The notes beneath the pieces are model-generated. The model did not search any database. It saw nothing but the letters and a program-made list of their open reading frames with translations, and was not told where the DNA came from. A stretch of 64,000 nucleotides of DNA from Betaproteobacteria bacterium. GTDB taxonomy: Bacteria > Acidobacteriota > Terriglobia > Acidiferrales > UBA7541. Position 1 is the first letter of the stretch. Every line of letters starts with the position of its first letter. A program made the position numbers and the translations under genes. The stretch lies in the NCBI GenBank assembly GCA_903970165.1, contig CAJCHZ010000047.1:62001-126000 (forward strand), given 5' to 3'. Positions 51,139 to 60,893 of the stretch are shown one piece after another.

Positions 51139-51573
51139 TCAGATGCGGAGAATAGTGATCAGGGAGAGCGAATCAGGTGACCCGAAAGAATCTTTGTGAA
51201 CTGCTTGATTTTCGCTACCCGCACCCAAGACGGCTTGCGCGGAGAGGCCCGAATAAGAAATAGCCAGTGACGAGAAGTCGTTTCGCACGTATTGCGAAAG
51301 CGAGGATTCTTCATTGAGCTTGAGGAGGACCGCCGAAAACTCAAGGACTCTGCACGATTTGTGGGAGGAAGCTATTTTGCCGGTGGCGCTGTCCAACACG
51401 GCGCCCATATCGTGGCACTGTTCTCCAACTCGGGGCGAAGAACACGTCTTTGCGGCGCAGAGAGGCGCGCAAATGGGGGCAATCAGCATCGCCAGCACGG
51501 TCACGAGCGCAAGCGCGGCTGTCTTCCGCGAAACTTTCGCGGAAATTTTCTGCGTTGGAGATCTTCGCGGCAT
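51139..51573 (-). CDS. Secreted cysteine-containing protein in the copper cluster
   Basis: A 144-aa exported protein from ATG 51573. A basic N-terminus and hydrophobic core (TAALALVTVLAMLIAPICAPLC) form the signal peptide. The mature N-terminus has cysteines spaced as AAKTC, EQCHDM and KSCRV, a plausible metal site with the neighbouring His and Met. The C-terminal half has no recognised motif. It lies upstream of the multicopper oxidase on the same strand with a 160-base gap. Function unknown; copper binding is an inference from context. Confidence 0.65.
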   Translation of the reverse strand: MPRRSPTQKISAKVSRKTAALALVTVLAMLIAPICAPLCAAKTCSSPRVGEQCHDMGAVLDSATGKIASSHKSCRVLEFSAVLLKLNEESSLSQYVRNDFSSLAISYSGLSAQAVLGAGSENQAVHKDSFGSPDSLSLITILRI

Positions 51574-51587
51574 GCTCAAATTCAACG

Positions 51588-51851
51588 CTACGCGACGGCG
51601 GTGCATCCGTCAACTGCGGTTATTGGGTTAATTTTCGCGACCTCGCCGGTCTTTGCGATGGTGAAAAGGTACTCGATCTCGGGGGCGGCCACTCCATGCT
51701 CGTGCAACAAAGGGCGAAGCTCGACTTCGGTGCCGTACCTTGTCGTTCTGAAGTAGTGTTTCTGTTCTTTCTTGTCGAGGTCAAAAAAACCCAACTCAAA
51801 AAATGTCGGGTATTCTTTGTCGGCCATGCGAAGCGTAATTTGTTCGATCAC
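51588..51851 (-). CDS. Small protein of unknown function
   Basis: About 87 aa from GTG 51851 (GAGG five bases upstream); ATG 51827 is an alternative giving 79 aa. It is soluble and mixed in charge, with FFELGFFDLDKKEQKHYFR and YLFTIAKTGEVAKI. No family recognised. It begins nine bases after the tRNA-Arg 3' end and stops 14 bases before the start of the next gene, so it may share the tRNA's transcript. Confidence 0.5.
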   Translation of the reverse strand: MIEQITLRMADKEYPTFFELGFFDLDKKEQKHYFRTTRYGTEVELRPLLHEHGVAAPEIEYLFTIAKTGEVAKINPITAVDGCTAVA

Positions 51852-51860
51852 TGCATCCTC

Positions 51861-51937
51861 TGGTGGGACCGGGGAGGTTTGAACTCCCAACCTAGAGTTT
51901 AGGAAACTCTCGCTCTATCCATTTGAGCTACGGCCCC
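51861..51937 (-). tRNA. tRNA-Arg (anticodon CCT)
   Basis: The cloverleaf is complete on the minus strand. Acceptor GGGGCCG pairs with CGGTCCC (one G-T), D-arm GCTC/GAGC, anticodon stem AGAGT/ACTCT with loop TTCCTAA (anticodon CCT), T-arm GGGAG/CTCCC with loop TTCAAAC. Discriminator A and an encoded CCA end at 51861. It reads AGG codons. Confidence 0.95.
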
Positions 51938-52090
51938 GCGATAAGATTTTATCACGACTGCTACTGAACCAGATTACACGCATTTGTGCGCAAAAATTAT
52001 ACCTAATTGGTATCTAAAACTACGAATATCATGCTTCCAACATTCACTTAAAGCCGTTTGCAGGAGCTTGCAAGAGTCCAGCCCGGACTG

Positions 52091-52369
52091 CTACGTCCAG
52101 CGTGACCTCCGGTGGTATTCCCCGCCGCCCCAACCGCCGAGATCAACGACCACGGCGATCACAAGAATAATCAAATTGATGCCCTGCAGCGGCGTCCGTG
52201 TATTCACCATCCACGCGTAAACAAGAGTCGTGAGGGGCAGAAAGATGAATCCAAGCAGCGGCAAAAGCAGCCCGTGATAGGCGCGCTGAAGATAATTTGA
52301 CGTCAGAAAGATCACTGCCAGCGCGATTCTGGGAAATGCCAAAAGCAAAATGACGATGAGACACGGCAC
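52091..52369 (-). CDS. Small membrane protein, conserved-looking
   Basis: A 92-aa protein with three hydrophobic segments: CLIVILLLAFPRIALAVIFL, LLLPLLGFIFLPLTTLVYAW and INLIILVIAVVVDLG. The C-terminus is polar and Gly-rich (GGWGGGEYHRRSRW). The GTG start is the only in-frame candidate before the first helix. It resembles YqaE/DUF-type small membrane proteins in size only; no firm family. It stands alone. Confidence 0.72.
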   Translation of the reverse strand: MPCLIVILLLAFPRIALAVIFLTSNYLQRAYHGLLLPLLGFIFLPLTTLVYAWMVNTRTPLQGINLIILVIAVVVDLGGWGGGEYHRRSRWT

Positions 52370-52686
52370 CTGGAAATCGCTCCATTCTGCTTCGCACTTC
52401 GTTCGCTGGAGTGTGGATCGTTTAGAATTTTGGAAAGGACGCTCCGTCCCAGCCCGGTCGCCTCATATTTCCATGAAGCGTTTACAGAGCGTCCTAGGGT
52501 GTCGAGGCAATGACAAAGACATCGTGCCAAAGAGCGATTTAAGCGTAAATCGGGTGAAAACTGTATAAATCAAAGCCCGAAGATTAGTGAAGAATCGTAT
52601 TGCGGTATTAATGACCAGCCGAACTAAACTGCTTTAGCGTCCTCGCGGCGGAGCTCGCCGCACAGTTTTCTGCGAACCACCCGCGA
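52370..52686. other. Intergenic region with a long-range inverted repeat
   Basis: 317 bases without a gene. It contains the 9-base inverted pair at 52436/52487 and a GC-rich hairpin GCGGCG/CGCCGC with loop GAGCT at 52645-52661 that could end transcription of the leftward gene. Confidence 0.5.
52436..52495. repeat. Inverted repeat with 9-base perfect arms
   Basis: AGGACGCTC (52436-52444) and GAGCGTCCT (52487-52495) enclose 42 bases. It has the geometry of a small mobile element remnant or a long RNA stem; no flanking target duplication was recognised. Confidence 0.45.
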
Positions 52687-53535
52687 TCAACCCTGCGGTT
52701 GCCCCGGCGTCGGATTATCAGGCTTCAACCCTGGCGCAACCCTATTCAGGCCCAAGCTCTTGAAAATGGTCGGCCAGTATTCTTTAAGTACGTTGTTGGC
52801 GGCGCTGAACCCGATGCGGATCCCAAAGCGCTCAAGGGTCTTTCCAACATGGCGCTCCGCATAAGGAAGGTAGGAGTTCGCCAAGCCTTCCGCGGCCAAC
52901 TGGCCAGTTGTTCCCCACCAGTTGAATGTATCGCCTCCACTATCCTTGCGCGTCACGACGACGCGGCTTATCGCGTATCCCAAACGCTTCCGAAAGCTTC
53001 CTTCGACCCGCGGAAAGTATCGAGGATCTTCATGAAGCATGGATGCCACGATAAACGTTCCAAAGAAATTGCTCGAAGCGCCCGTGCCCATCGAGGAGCC
53101 AAAGCGGTCTGCGAAACCTGTACCGCCCTGGCCGTAGCCTGGAAATCGATCCATGGCCTGAGTGACCCCAGCCGACGCCAGCGAGCCCAATAGCTGGGGC
53201 GGGGAAATACTCTTGGTTAGAAACAGCTCAAATTTTTCCTTGGTGGTCAGCGGGCCCGGAGTGGTGGCCAGTTCGGGATAGAAAAAAGACCTTCGGGCGA
53301 TCAGTCCGATCGGTCCTGGCGGGCCCTTTTTTTCTTGTGGATCGGCCGCAGCCTGGTCCTGCTTCGGCGTGGGATTATCGGGTAGTTCGGTGCGAGGCTC
53401 TGTGGCAAGTTCCGTGCCAAGCCCCGTGCGAGGTTCGACCGCCGATGGTCCTTGCTGCGCCGCTGCCGCACGGCCTGCGAAAAGGGTGAGTATTGCCACA
53501 ATTAAAGGGGTATTCCGGCGTCTCATGGTCGCCAT
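52687..53535 (-). CDS. Exported protein of unknown function
   Basis: About 282 aa from ATG 53535 (a second ATG three codons later is equally possible), where a signal peptide begins (RRRNTPLIVAILTLFAGRAAAAQQ). The frame extends upstream over an unlikely polar stretch. The mature protein has a Pro-rich linker. A domain with GQGGTGFADRFGSSMGTGAS, MLHEDPRYFPRVEGSFRKRL and GFSAANNVLKEYWPTIF follows, a pattern I associate with conserved acidobacterial envelope proteins without known role. It is divergent from the AsmA-like gene. Confidence 0.75.
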   Translation of the reverse strand: MATMRRRNTPLIVAILTLFAGRAAAAQQGPSAVEPRTGLGTELATEPRTELPDNPTPKQDQAAADPQEKKGPPGPIGLIARRSFFYPELATTPGPLTTKEKFELFLTKSISPPQLLGSLASAGVTQAMDRFPGYGQGGTGFADRFGSSMGTGASSNFFGTFIVASMLHEDPRYFPRVEGSFRKRLGYAISRVVVTRKDSGGDTFNWWGTTGQLAAEGLANSYLPYAERHVGKTLERFGIRIGFSAANNVLKEYWPTIFKSLGLNRVAPGLKPDNPTPGQPQG

Positions 53536-53708
53536 ATTAGCACGTGCTGTTCGATGCAAGCCGACATGCATTGGCAACACTTTTTTTTTCGGCGAATCAA
53601 ATGGCGCTCGCCTGCACCTAAGTTGGCGCTGCGCTTCGCTCAGGCTTTTCTCCCGTGCTATCATCCCCCGCGTTTCCCCTCGTCTATCCTCCCGACCTGG
53701 AGATTGCC

Positions 53709-55406
53709 ATGAACCGCACGCTGCGCATTGTTCTTGTTGTTGGCGCCGTTCTCGTCCTTATTATTGGCCTAGCCCCGTATCTGATCCCGGTGAACAAGTT
53801 CCGCCCCAAAATTGAAGAGAAAGCTTCGCAGGCTCTCGGACGCAAAGTGGAGCTGGGCAAGCTCAGCCTTTCCCTTTTCGGCGGCTCGCTCTCCGCGGAA
53901 AGCGTTTCCATTGGCGACGATCCCAACTTCAGCGGCGAGCCTTTTCTGACCGCCAAATCGCTGAAAGTCGGCGTCGAGATTTTTCCGCTCGTCTTCAGCA
54001 GGACTCTCAAGGTCACCGGCATCGCCATTGAAAATCCCGATGTCACGATGCTTCACAATCCAACCGGCCGATGGAACTATTCCACACTCGGCGGTGCTGC
54101 TGCCAAGTCCGCACAAAAGCCTGCGGCAGGCGCTTCCACTCCTCCCGCCGATCTTGCCGTCGACAAATTCACGCTCGAGGACGGCCGCATCACGATTGGC
54201 TCAACCAATTCGCTGAAGCGCAGCACCTACGATCATTTGAATATTGTCGTTTCCCATTTTTCGACGGCGTCCAAATTTCCCGTCACCGGCAGCGCCGACC
54301 TTCCCGGGGGCGGAAAATTCCATCTCGACGGAACCGCTGGGCCCATCGACCAGCACGATGCTTCGTTAACTCCCCTCGATGCCAAACTGAATGTCAGCGG
54401 CCTGGATATCGCTGCCAGCGGATTCCTCGATCCGTCCGGCGGTCTTGCGGGGCTGGTTGATCTCGACGCCCATCTCGGCTCGCAAAATGGCGAAGTCGAG
54501 ACAAAAGGCACCGTAAAGCTGTCGAAGGCTTTGCTCGTTGCCGGCGGATCTCCCGCGGGCGTTCCCGTTACGGTGGATTTCGACACGAAATACGATGTGC
54601 GCAAGAACACCGGTATTTTGAATCCGTCGACACTGAAAATCGGCAGCGCCGCCGCGCATCTCCACGGTGCGTACGAGACGGGCGGCGAAGCCACCGTCGT
54701 AAATATCAAGCTCGATGCAAAAGACATGCCGGCCAAAGACCTTGAAGCTTTTCTCCCGGCGCTCGGCATCCATCTTCCGAATGGCGCTTCGCTTACAGCG
54801 GGCACGCTCGACGCGAGCATGACCCTCGCTGGTCCCACGAACAAACTCGTCACCACGGGCAGCGTTGGCTTTTTCAACGGAAAGCTATCCGGCTTCGATC
54901 TCGGCTCCATGATGTCCGGCGTCGGCTCGCTCGCCGGTATAAAAAGCGGTAAAGATTTGGAGATTGAAAAGCTCACCACGAATCTCCGCATGGCGCCCGA
55001 TGGTCTGAAAGCAGATGATCTCGTGGCTGTTCTTCCTTCCGTCGGCGATCTGAACGGCGCCGGCACGGTGGACTCGAAAAATAATCTCGATTTCAAAATG
55101 GCCGCCAGGCTCACCAGCGCTCTGGGTGATGTTGCGAGCCCGGTTTCCAGCGTGGGCGGAGTCTTGGGCAAAGCCACAGGCGGGGGAGGCGGTTGCAAGA
55201 GCGGCACGACGGTGCCCTTCCAGATTCAGGGCACGACAGCCAATCCGAAATTCATTCCGGACGTTGGAGGCCTGGCGGCAGGAATGTTCAAATCGCAAGC
55301 TGGTTGTGTCGGCAGCGTGGGTAAGAGTGCGGCAAAGGATGTGGCCAAAGCCCCGGTTGGCGCAGCGAAATCGGTCGGCGGACTCTTCAAAAAGAAGCAG
55401 CCCTGA
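53709..55406 (+). CDS. AsmA-family envelope protein
   Basis: A 565-aa protein from ATG 53709 (GGAG seven bases upstream). A single N-terminal helix (IVLVVGAVLVLIIGLAPYLI) is followed by the AsmA start pattern (FRPKIEEKASQALGRKVELGKLSLSLFGGSLSAESV) and long beta-rich periplasmic repeats. The C-terminal AsmA_2-type part contains LTTNLRMAPDGLKADDLVAVLP and LNGAGTVDSKNNLDFKM. AsmA-like proteins form bridge-like grooves linked to phospholipid traffic to the outer membrane. The tail is Lys/Gly-rich with two cysteines. It converges with the ADOP cluster. Confidence 0.9.
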   Translation: MNRTLRIVLVVGAVLVLIIGLAPYLIPVNKFRPKIEEKASQALGRKVELGKLSLSLFGGSLSAESVSIGDDPNFSGEPFLTAKSLKVGVEIFPLVFSRTLKVTGIAIENPDVTMLHNPTGRWNYSTLGGAAAKSAQKPAAGASTPPADLAVDKFTLEDGRITIGSTNSLKRSTYDHLNIVVSHFSTASKFPVTGSADLPGGGKFHLDGTAGPIDQHDASLTPLDAKLNVSGLDIAASGFLDPSGGLAGLVDLDAHLGSQNGEVETKGTVKLSKALLVAGGSPAGVPVTVDFDTKYDVRKNTGILNPSTLKIGSAAAHLHGAYETGGEATVVNIKLDAKDMPAKDLEAFLPALGIHLPNGASLTAGTLDASMTLAGPTNKLVTTGSVGFFNGKLSGFDLGSMMSGVGSLAGIKSGKDLEIEKLTTNLRMAPDGLKADDLVAVLPSVGDLNGAGTVDSKNNLDFKMAARLTSALGDVASPVSSVGGVLGKATGGGGGCKSGTTVPFQIQGTTANPKFIPDVGGLAAGMFKSQAGCVGSVGKSAAKDVAKAPVGAAKSVGGLFKKKQP

Positions 55407-55439
55407 GTTATTGAAACAGAACTCGCGATTTATAGTGAG

Positions 55440-58088
55440 TCATTCATAGCGGAGCGCAACCATAGGATCGACTTGCGTGGCGCGGCGGGCGGGGAGGTAG
55501 CAGGCCAGCAACGCGGCGGCAAGGAGAACGGCGGCGACCATGCTGAACGCGAGCGGGTCCATTGCTGCGACGCCATACAAAATGGAATTCATGGTGCGGC
55601 CGACAAAGTATGTGCCGCCGAGGCCGAGGAACAATCCTGCGAGGGCAAGCAGCATGCCTTCGCCCAATACCATGACCAGTACGTCTTTCGAACCGGCGCC
55701 GAGCGCCATTCGCAATCCGATTTCGTGGGTTCGTTGGGCCACCACGAAGGACATCACCCCATAAATGCCGATGGCGGCGAGGAGCAACGCTACTCCGGCA
55801 AATCCCGCGAAGAGAAGCATAGCGAAGCGATCGTCAGCGAGCCATTCATCGAGGGCTTGGTCCATTGTAATGACGTGGTCCAACGCAGAGTCCGGGTCGA
55901 CAGAGTGAACCGCCGCGGCAATGCTGTTCGAAAGGTTGGCGGGCTCGACGGCCGTGCGCGCGGAAATGCGCACATAGGGCAGTGGGCTCTGCCAGAACGG
56001 CACATCGATCTCGGGAGCATCTTCGCGACGCGTGCGGCGATTACGCGCATCGTGAAATACGCCGACAATTTGCCACTCCACGGGAGGGCCCATGGTGCTC
56101 ATATCCAGTTGGCGCACGACAATGCGCTGGGCCAGCGGATCGACATTTTGCAGATATTCTTTGACGAACGTTTCGTTAACCATGGCGACGCGCATGGCGC
56201 CTGCATTGTCCTGGTCTGTAAAGTCCCTGCCTTTCAGAATTCGAATGCCGAAGGTCTGGAAATAGCCGGGTGAAACCATCTGGAATCTGGCTCCCGGTTT
56301 GGAGGCCGAGTCGTCGGTTGGCCGGCCCGCGATGCTAAACTCCATTCCCCACCAACTGCCGCCGACAACCGGGGCACTCGTGGAAAGGGATGCGGAGGTC
56401 ACGCCAGGCACGCTGGAAACTCTTTCGAGCATCTGACGGTAGAAGGCGACCATCCGTTCGTTGTTCGGAAAGCGGTCAAACTGGGTGGGCAGCGTGAAGG
56501 TGAGGATGTGATCTTCTCGAAAGCCCAGATCGATTCGAGCCAGTTTCCAGAAGCTGTGAATCGCAAGTCCCGCGCCTGCAAGCAGCGTCAGTGCAAGCGC
56601 GAACTCAATCACGACAAGTCCGCGCCGCAAGCCGTGCCGCCCCGCGTTTGAAGCGGATCGTCCGCCTTCCTTTAACGCGCCGCTCAAATTGCCGTGCGAA
56701 ATCTGCCAAGCGGGCGCGGAACCGCACAGCACGCCGGCAAAGATGGCTGCCGCAAGACTGAAGAGAAGCACCGGCATGTTCAATCGGATGTCCGACTCGG
56801 TGGGCACGGAAAATTGCGGGAGCAAATTGACGATTACTTGCAACAACGCTCCTGCGAGCGCGACGCCGAGGACTCCCCCGATGAGTGCGAGCACCAGACT
56901 CTCTGTCAAAAATTGTGAAAACAGGCGGAAACGCGTGGCCCCCAGCGACAGACGCAATGCGGCCTCTTTCATTCGAACCGTTCCCCGGGAGAGCAGCAGA
57001 TTCGCAACGTTCACACACGCGATCAAAAGCACAAATCCTACGGCGCCCATCAATAGCCATAAAGCTCGGATGGTGTCGCGGCTGGTGAAGTCATTCTTCA
57101 AGGGTTCCACGAGAGCACCGACGCCCTCGTTGGAAGATGGATAGTTCCCAGCGATATGTTTTGCGACACGGTCCATGTCCGCGTTGGCTTGTGCCAAGGT
57201 GACGCCGGGTTTTAGACGGCCCATCACCGTCATCCAGTGGCGTTCGTGGGTGATCTGGTCGGGGCGCAACGCCATCGGCACAAAGAGAGGCGCTTCATAG
57301 CGGTCCGGCATGCCCGCGGCGAGCACGCCAACTACGGTGTAAAGTTCCGAGTTGAGGCGGACCTGACGCCCTAGAATATTTTTGTCGCTGCCGAAGCGTT
57401 GCTGCCAAAGCCGATGAGTAATGATCATCACATGATTTTTGCCGAGCTCCGCCTCCTCCGGTGCGAAGTCGCGCCCCATCTGCATGGGGATTCCCTGCAT
57501 ATCGAAAAATCCCGGGGTCATGATGCGTGTTTGAAGCGCCTCAGGATGATCGCTGACGGAAAGACTGAAGGTGGCTTCGTCCCAAGCGACGAGGTTTTGA
57601 AATACGGCGCTTTGTTGTTTCCAGTCAAAGAAGTCGCCGGGGGAGACGACGTTTCTGTCTCCATCCATTTTCAGCCAGACCATCACGAGTTGTTCGGGGT
57701 GCGGCATGGGAAGAGGAGCGAGCAGAGCTCCGTACACGACGCTGAAGATGGCGGTGCTCGCGCCGATGCCGAGAGCGAGCGTAAGGATAGCGACCGTGGT
57801 GAAGCCGGGAGATTTGCGAAGGATGCGCAGGCCATGGCGGACGTCCCGAAGTAGAGATTCGAGAATGGGAAGGCTGCGGCGGTCGCGGTAGCTCTCTTTT
57901 GTTTGCTCGAGGCCGCCAAGTTTGATGAGTGCCTGGCGGCGGGCTTGTTCGGGGCTCATGCCTGCACGGAGATTATCTTCGATGTGTAGCGCGAGATGCG
58001 ATTCCATTTCGGCGGAGAGGTCGCGCTCGCGGCGCTGCTTGCGGAAAGCGTCGCCGAGCCGCAGGAACCATGCACGCAGGTTTCTCAA
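55440..58088 (-). CDS. ADOP-type permease, third of the tandem set
   Basis: An 882-aa protein starting at TTG 58088 behind GGGAG. Residues 1-80 are the prefix ([24 protein letters not shown]), which resembles a short helical cytoplasmic domain. TM1 is at about 95-115 ([20 protein letters not shown]), the first FtsX block at about 365-500 ([25 protein letters not shown]), and the second at about 760-880, ending [10 protein letters not shown]. It lies 66 bases after the previous ADOP stop and converges with the AsmA-like gene. No ATPase is nearby. Confidence 0.92.
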   Translation of the reverse strand: MRNLRAWFLRLGDAFRKQRRERDLSAEMESHLALHIEDNLRAGMSPEQARRQALIKLGGLEQTKESYRDRRSLPILESLLRDVRHGLRILRKSPGFTTVAILTLALGIGASTAIFSVVYGALLAPLPMPHPEQLVMVWLKMDGDRNVVSPGDFFDWKQQSAVFQNLVAWDEATFSLSVSDHPEALQTRIMTPGFFDMQGIPMQMGRDFAPEEAELGKNHVMIITHRLWQQRFGSDKNILGRQVRLNSELYTVVGVLAAGMPDRYEAPLFVPMALRPDQITHERHWMTVMGRLKPGVTLAQANADMDRVAKHIAGNYPSSNEGVGALVEPLKNDFTSRDTIRALWLLMGAVGFVLLIACVNVANLLLSRGTVRMKEAALRLSLGATRFRLFSQFLTESLVLALIGGVLGVALAGALLQVIVNLLPQFSVPTESDIRLNMPVLLFSLAAAIFAGVLCGSAPAWQISHGNLSGALKEGGRSASNAGRHGLRRGLVVIEFALALTLLAGAGLAIHSFWKLARIDLGFREDHILTFTLPTQFDRFPNNERMVAFYRQMLERVSSVPGVTSASLSTSAPVVGGSWWGMEFSIAGRPTDDSASKPGARFQMVSPGYFQTFGIRILKGRDFTDQDNAGAMRVAMVNETFVKEYLQNVDPLAQRIVVRQLDMSTMGPPVEWQIVGVFHDARNRRTRREDAPEIDVPFWQSPLPYVRISARTAVEPANLSNSIAAAVHSVDPDSALDHVITMDQALDEWLADDRFAMLLFAGFAGVALLLAAIGIYGVMSFVVAQRTHEIGLRMALGAGSKDVLVMVLGEGMLLALAGLFLGLGGTYFVGRTMNSILYGVAAMDPLAFSMVAAVLLAAALLACYLPARRATQVDPMVALRYE

Positions 58089-58154
58089 GTGCGCTCCCTT
58101 TCCGGCAGCACCGATTCCGGACCCACTAAACGACGCAACACGCGCCTGGGGAGA

Positions 58155-60845
58155 TCACTCATAACGTAACGCCGCCATAGGATCGACGCGCATGGCGCGG
58201 CGGGCGGGAATGAAGCTTGCCAGGACGAGAACGGCCAGCAACAGAATGCACGCCGCCGCCATAGAAACCGGATCATAGATACTGACGCCGTAGAGCATTC
58301 CGGTGTGCTCGTAAGGTACGAGATAAAGGGAGCTTCCCAGAATGCGTCCAAGAGCGAGCGATGTGCCGACGCCAAAAAGCAAGCCGAGGGCTCCCGCAAA
58401 GAGCGCCCGGCTGATTGCGTTGCGAAGGATTCGGACTGGGGTTGCGCCGAGAGCGACGCGTATTCCAAATTCCTGCGTGCGCTGTTGCACGAAATACGCG
58501 ACAGTGCCGAAAATGCCGACGGAAACGAGCGCCAGTGCGACGGCGGCCAGGCAGGCGACAAGGATCAGATTGAAGCGCGAGCCGCGCATGGAATCGCCGA
58601 TCAGTTGGTCTACCGTTTTTATGTCGAAGAGCACCTGGTTTTTATCCAGCGAATGGACGGCGCTGCGAATTGCGCCCACGAGAGCGCCGCGCGGAAGATT
58701 GGAAGAAACGACGAAGTTGACGGCTGAGTCCGGATGCTGCGAAAAAGGAACGTAAATAGTGTCGAAAGGGGTCTCGATCGGGCCGAACTCCTGCGTATTC
58801 TCCGCAACGCCGACAATTTGAACTGGGGCTTCGGCGGGAACATCCCGGCGCTCGTCGGCAACAAAGTCGAGGATTTTCCCAAGAGGATCTTCGCTGCCGA
58901 ACAAAGTGTGCACCGCGTTCCGATTGAGGATGGCGACGCGCGGCGAAGTTGCGCTATCGCTGGAATCCACATTGCGCCCGGCGAGCAGGCGCATTTGGAG
59001 AACTTCAAAAAAACGGGGGCCGACCGCGTAAACGAAGACGCTTGTTCCGTGCTTATTCGGAAGGGGCCGTCCAGCCACGGCTACAGTGTTGAACAGACCC
59101 GAGCCACTGAGAGGGATACTGCTCCCGAAAGTTACGTCCTGAACGCCAGGAAGTCCGCGGATTTCGTCGGTCAAACTGCGATAGTAGAGCCGCTGCTGGT
59201 CGGGTTGTGCGTACTTTGTGCCGCGCAGATTAATTCGAAACGTTAGCGCGCCGGGAGCGTCAAAGCCGCGAGGCGCTTGTTGCTCGCGAAGAAAGCTGGA
59301 GAGAAAGAGCCCTGCGCCGAAGAGCAGCACTAATGCCAGGGATACTTCGACCGCGATCAGCAGGTTGCGGGTGCGATGCTGGCCGTGTCCCGCGGAAAGC
59401 CCGCTCGCGCCCTTGCGCAGCGTTTCGTTGACGTCTACGCGCGATGAAAAAAGCGCCGGTAAAACTCCCATCAGCAGAGAAGAGAAAATGGAAAGACCCA
59501 AAACAAAGAGAAGTACGCGTATATCGAGGTAAGTGTCGGTGTTGCGGGGGAGCGCATCTTCGCTCCAAAAGGCAGCGAATGCGCCGGAGGCCCAGAGGCC
59601 AAGCAAGGTGCCGGCCCCTCCTCCGGCGAAGGCGAGCAGCAGACTTTCGGCCAGCGACTGCCGAATGAGAGTCGCCCGGCTTGCCCCCAGCGTGGCGCGC
59701 AGAGCAAATTCGCGGCTACGAGCCAAGCCGCGCGCGAGCAGAAGGCCCGCGTTGTTGACGCAAGCGATCAGCAGCACGAGTAGAATCGCGCCGGCGAAAA
59801 AATAGAGAGAACGCGCACTGCCCTGCGTCCACGTCACGCGTAGGTTGGTGACGGCGGCGACGTCTTCCGATTTCACTCCTTCGGCTTGCATTTGACGCTG
59901 GAGAATGCCATCGAGTTCAAGGCGTGCGTTCTCGGCGGTTGCGCCAGCAGCGAGCCTGCCAATAACGTAGAGGCCGCGCCCAAGTTTTGCCGGGGGGGCC
60001 ATCGCGATGGGCACATAGATCGCCGGCTCGGGGATGAACTCAAACCGCAAGCGAGCCGGAGCGATGCCCACGACAACGTACGACTCGCCATCGATGCGAA
60101 TCGGCTTGCCGATTATGTCCGGGTCGGAAGCGAAACGGGTGCGCCACAATGCGTTGCTAAGGATGGCCACGTGATCGGCGCCCGTTTTTTCTTCTTCGGG
60201 CAAGAAATTGCGTCCGCGTTCGACCGGAACATCCAGTGTCCTGAAAACCGAAGCCGTCAGCTGCATAACGAACACACGCTCGGACGTGCCGCCGGCGGCG
60301 AGGTTGCGATTTGCCGGGTAGTTGTATGCGCCAAGACTGGAGAATTGATGATTTTGCGCGGCCCAAGCAAGGTAGACCGAGTTGGGCATTACATCCCATT
60401 GGCGATGATTGTCGCGAAGAACGGTGTGCGCATCCACAAGCCGCTCGGAATCGGGGAAGGGGAGAGGGCGCCAGAGTTGCGACTCGAGGACGCTGAAGAT
60501 GGCGGTGTTCGCACCGATGCCGACAGCGAGCGTGAAAACCACGACAAAGGTGAAGCAGAGATTTTTGCGCAGCATCCGGAAGGCGAAACGCAAGTCCCGC
60601 AAGAAAGTTTCGAGGAGCGGCAATCCGCTGCGATCGCGATAGCTTTCTTTCGTTTGCTCCATGCCGCCGAGCTTCATCATGGCTTCCCGCCTTGCCTGCT
60701 CTTGGGACATGCCCGCGCGCAGGTTGTCTTCGATGTGCATCGCAAGGTGGCTTTCCATTTCCGCGGAAAAATCCCTTTCGCGGTCGGACCTCTGGAACCG
60801 CCTCGCGACGCGCACAAGCAAAGCGCGGATGCGCCGTCCGATCAT
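58155..60845 (-). CDS. ADOP-type permease, second of the tandem set
   Basis: 896 aa from ATG 60845. The prefix reads [24 protein letters not shown] and the linker [18 protein letters not shown], nearly the same as in its neighbours. The periplasmic cores differ much more (QLTASVFRTLDVPVERGRNFLPEEE is the recognisable MacB-type motif). FtsX block one contains [27 protein letters not shown]; block two has EFGIRVALGATPVRILRN. The gap to the next gene is 66 bases and to the preceding one 48, so the three probably form one transcript. Confidence 0.92.
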   Translation of the reverse strand: MIGRRIRALLVRVARRFQRSDRERDFSAEMESHLAMHIEDNLRAGMSQEQARREAMMKLGGMEQTKESYRDRSGLPLLETFLRDLRFAFRMLRKNLCFTFVVVFTLAVGIGANTAIFSVLESQLWRPLPFPDSERLVDAHTVLRDNHRQWDVMPNSVYLAWAAQNHQFSSLGAYNYPANRNLAAGGTSERVFVMQLTASVFRTLDVPVERGRNFLPEEEKTGADHVAILSNALWRTRFASDPDIIGKPIRIDGESYVVVGIAPARLRFEFIPEPAIYVPIAMAPPAKLGRGLYVIGRLAAGATAENARLELDGILQRQMQAEGVKSEDVAAVTNLRVTWTQGSARSLYFFAGAILLVLLIACVNNAGLLLARGLARSREFALRATLGASRATLIRQSLAESLLLAFAGGGAGTLLGLWASGAFAAFWSEDALPRNTDTYLDIRVLLFVLGLSIFSSLLMGVLPALFSSRVDVNETLRKGASGLSAGHGQHRTRNLLIAVEVSLALVLLFGAGLFLSSFLREQQAPRGFDAPGALTFRINLRGTKYAQPDQQRLYYRSLTDEIRGLPGVQDVTFGSSIPLSGSGLFNTVAVAGRPLPNKHGTSVFVYAVGPRFFEVLQMRLLAGRNVDSSDSATSPRVAILNRNAVHTLFGSEDPLGKILDFVADERRDVPAEAPVQIVGVAENTQEFGPIETPFDTIYVPFSQHPDSAVNFVVSSNLPRGALVGAIRSAVHSLDKNQVLFDIKTVDQLIGDSMRGSRFNLILVACLAAVALALVSVGIFGTVAYFVQQRTQEFGIRVALGATPVRILRNAISRALFAGALGLLFGVGTSLALGRILGSSLYLVPYEHTGMLYGVSIYDPVSMAAACILLLAVLVLASFIPARRAMRVDPMAALRYE

Positions 60846-60893
60846 GACCTGTGCAAACCGCCCTTCTTCAAAATATTTCCCCTTGGCACAAGT

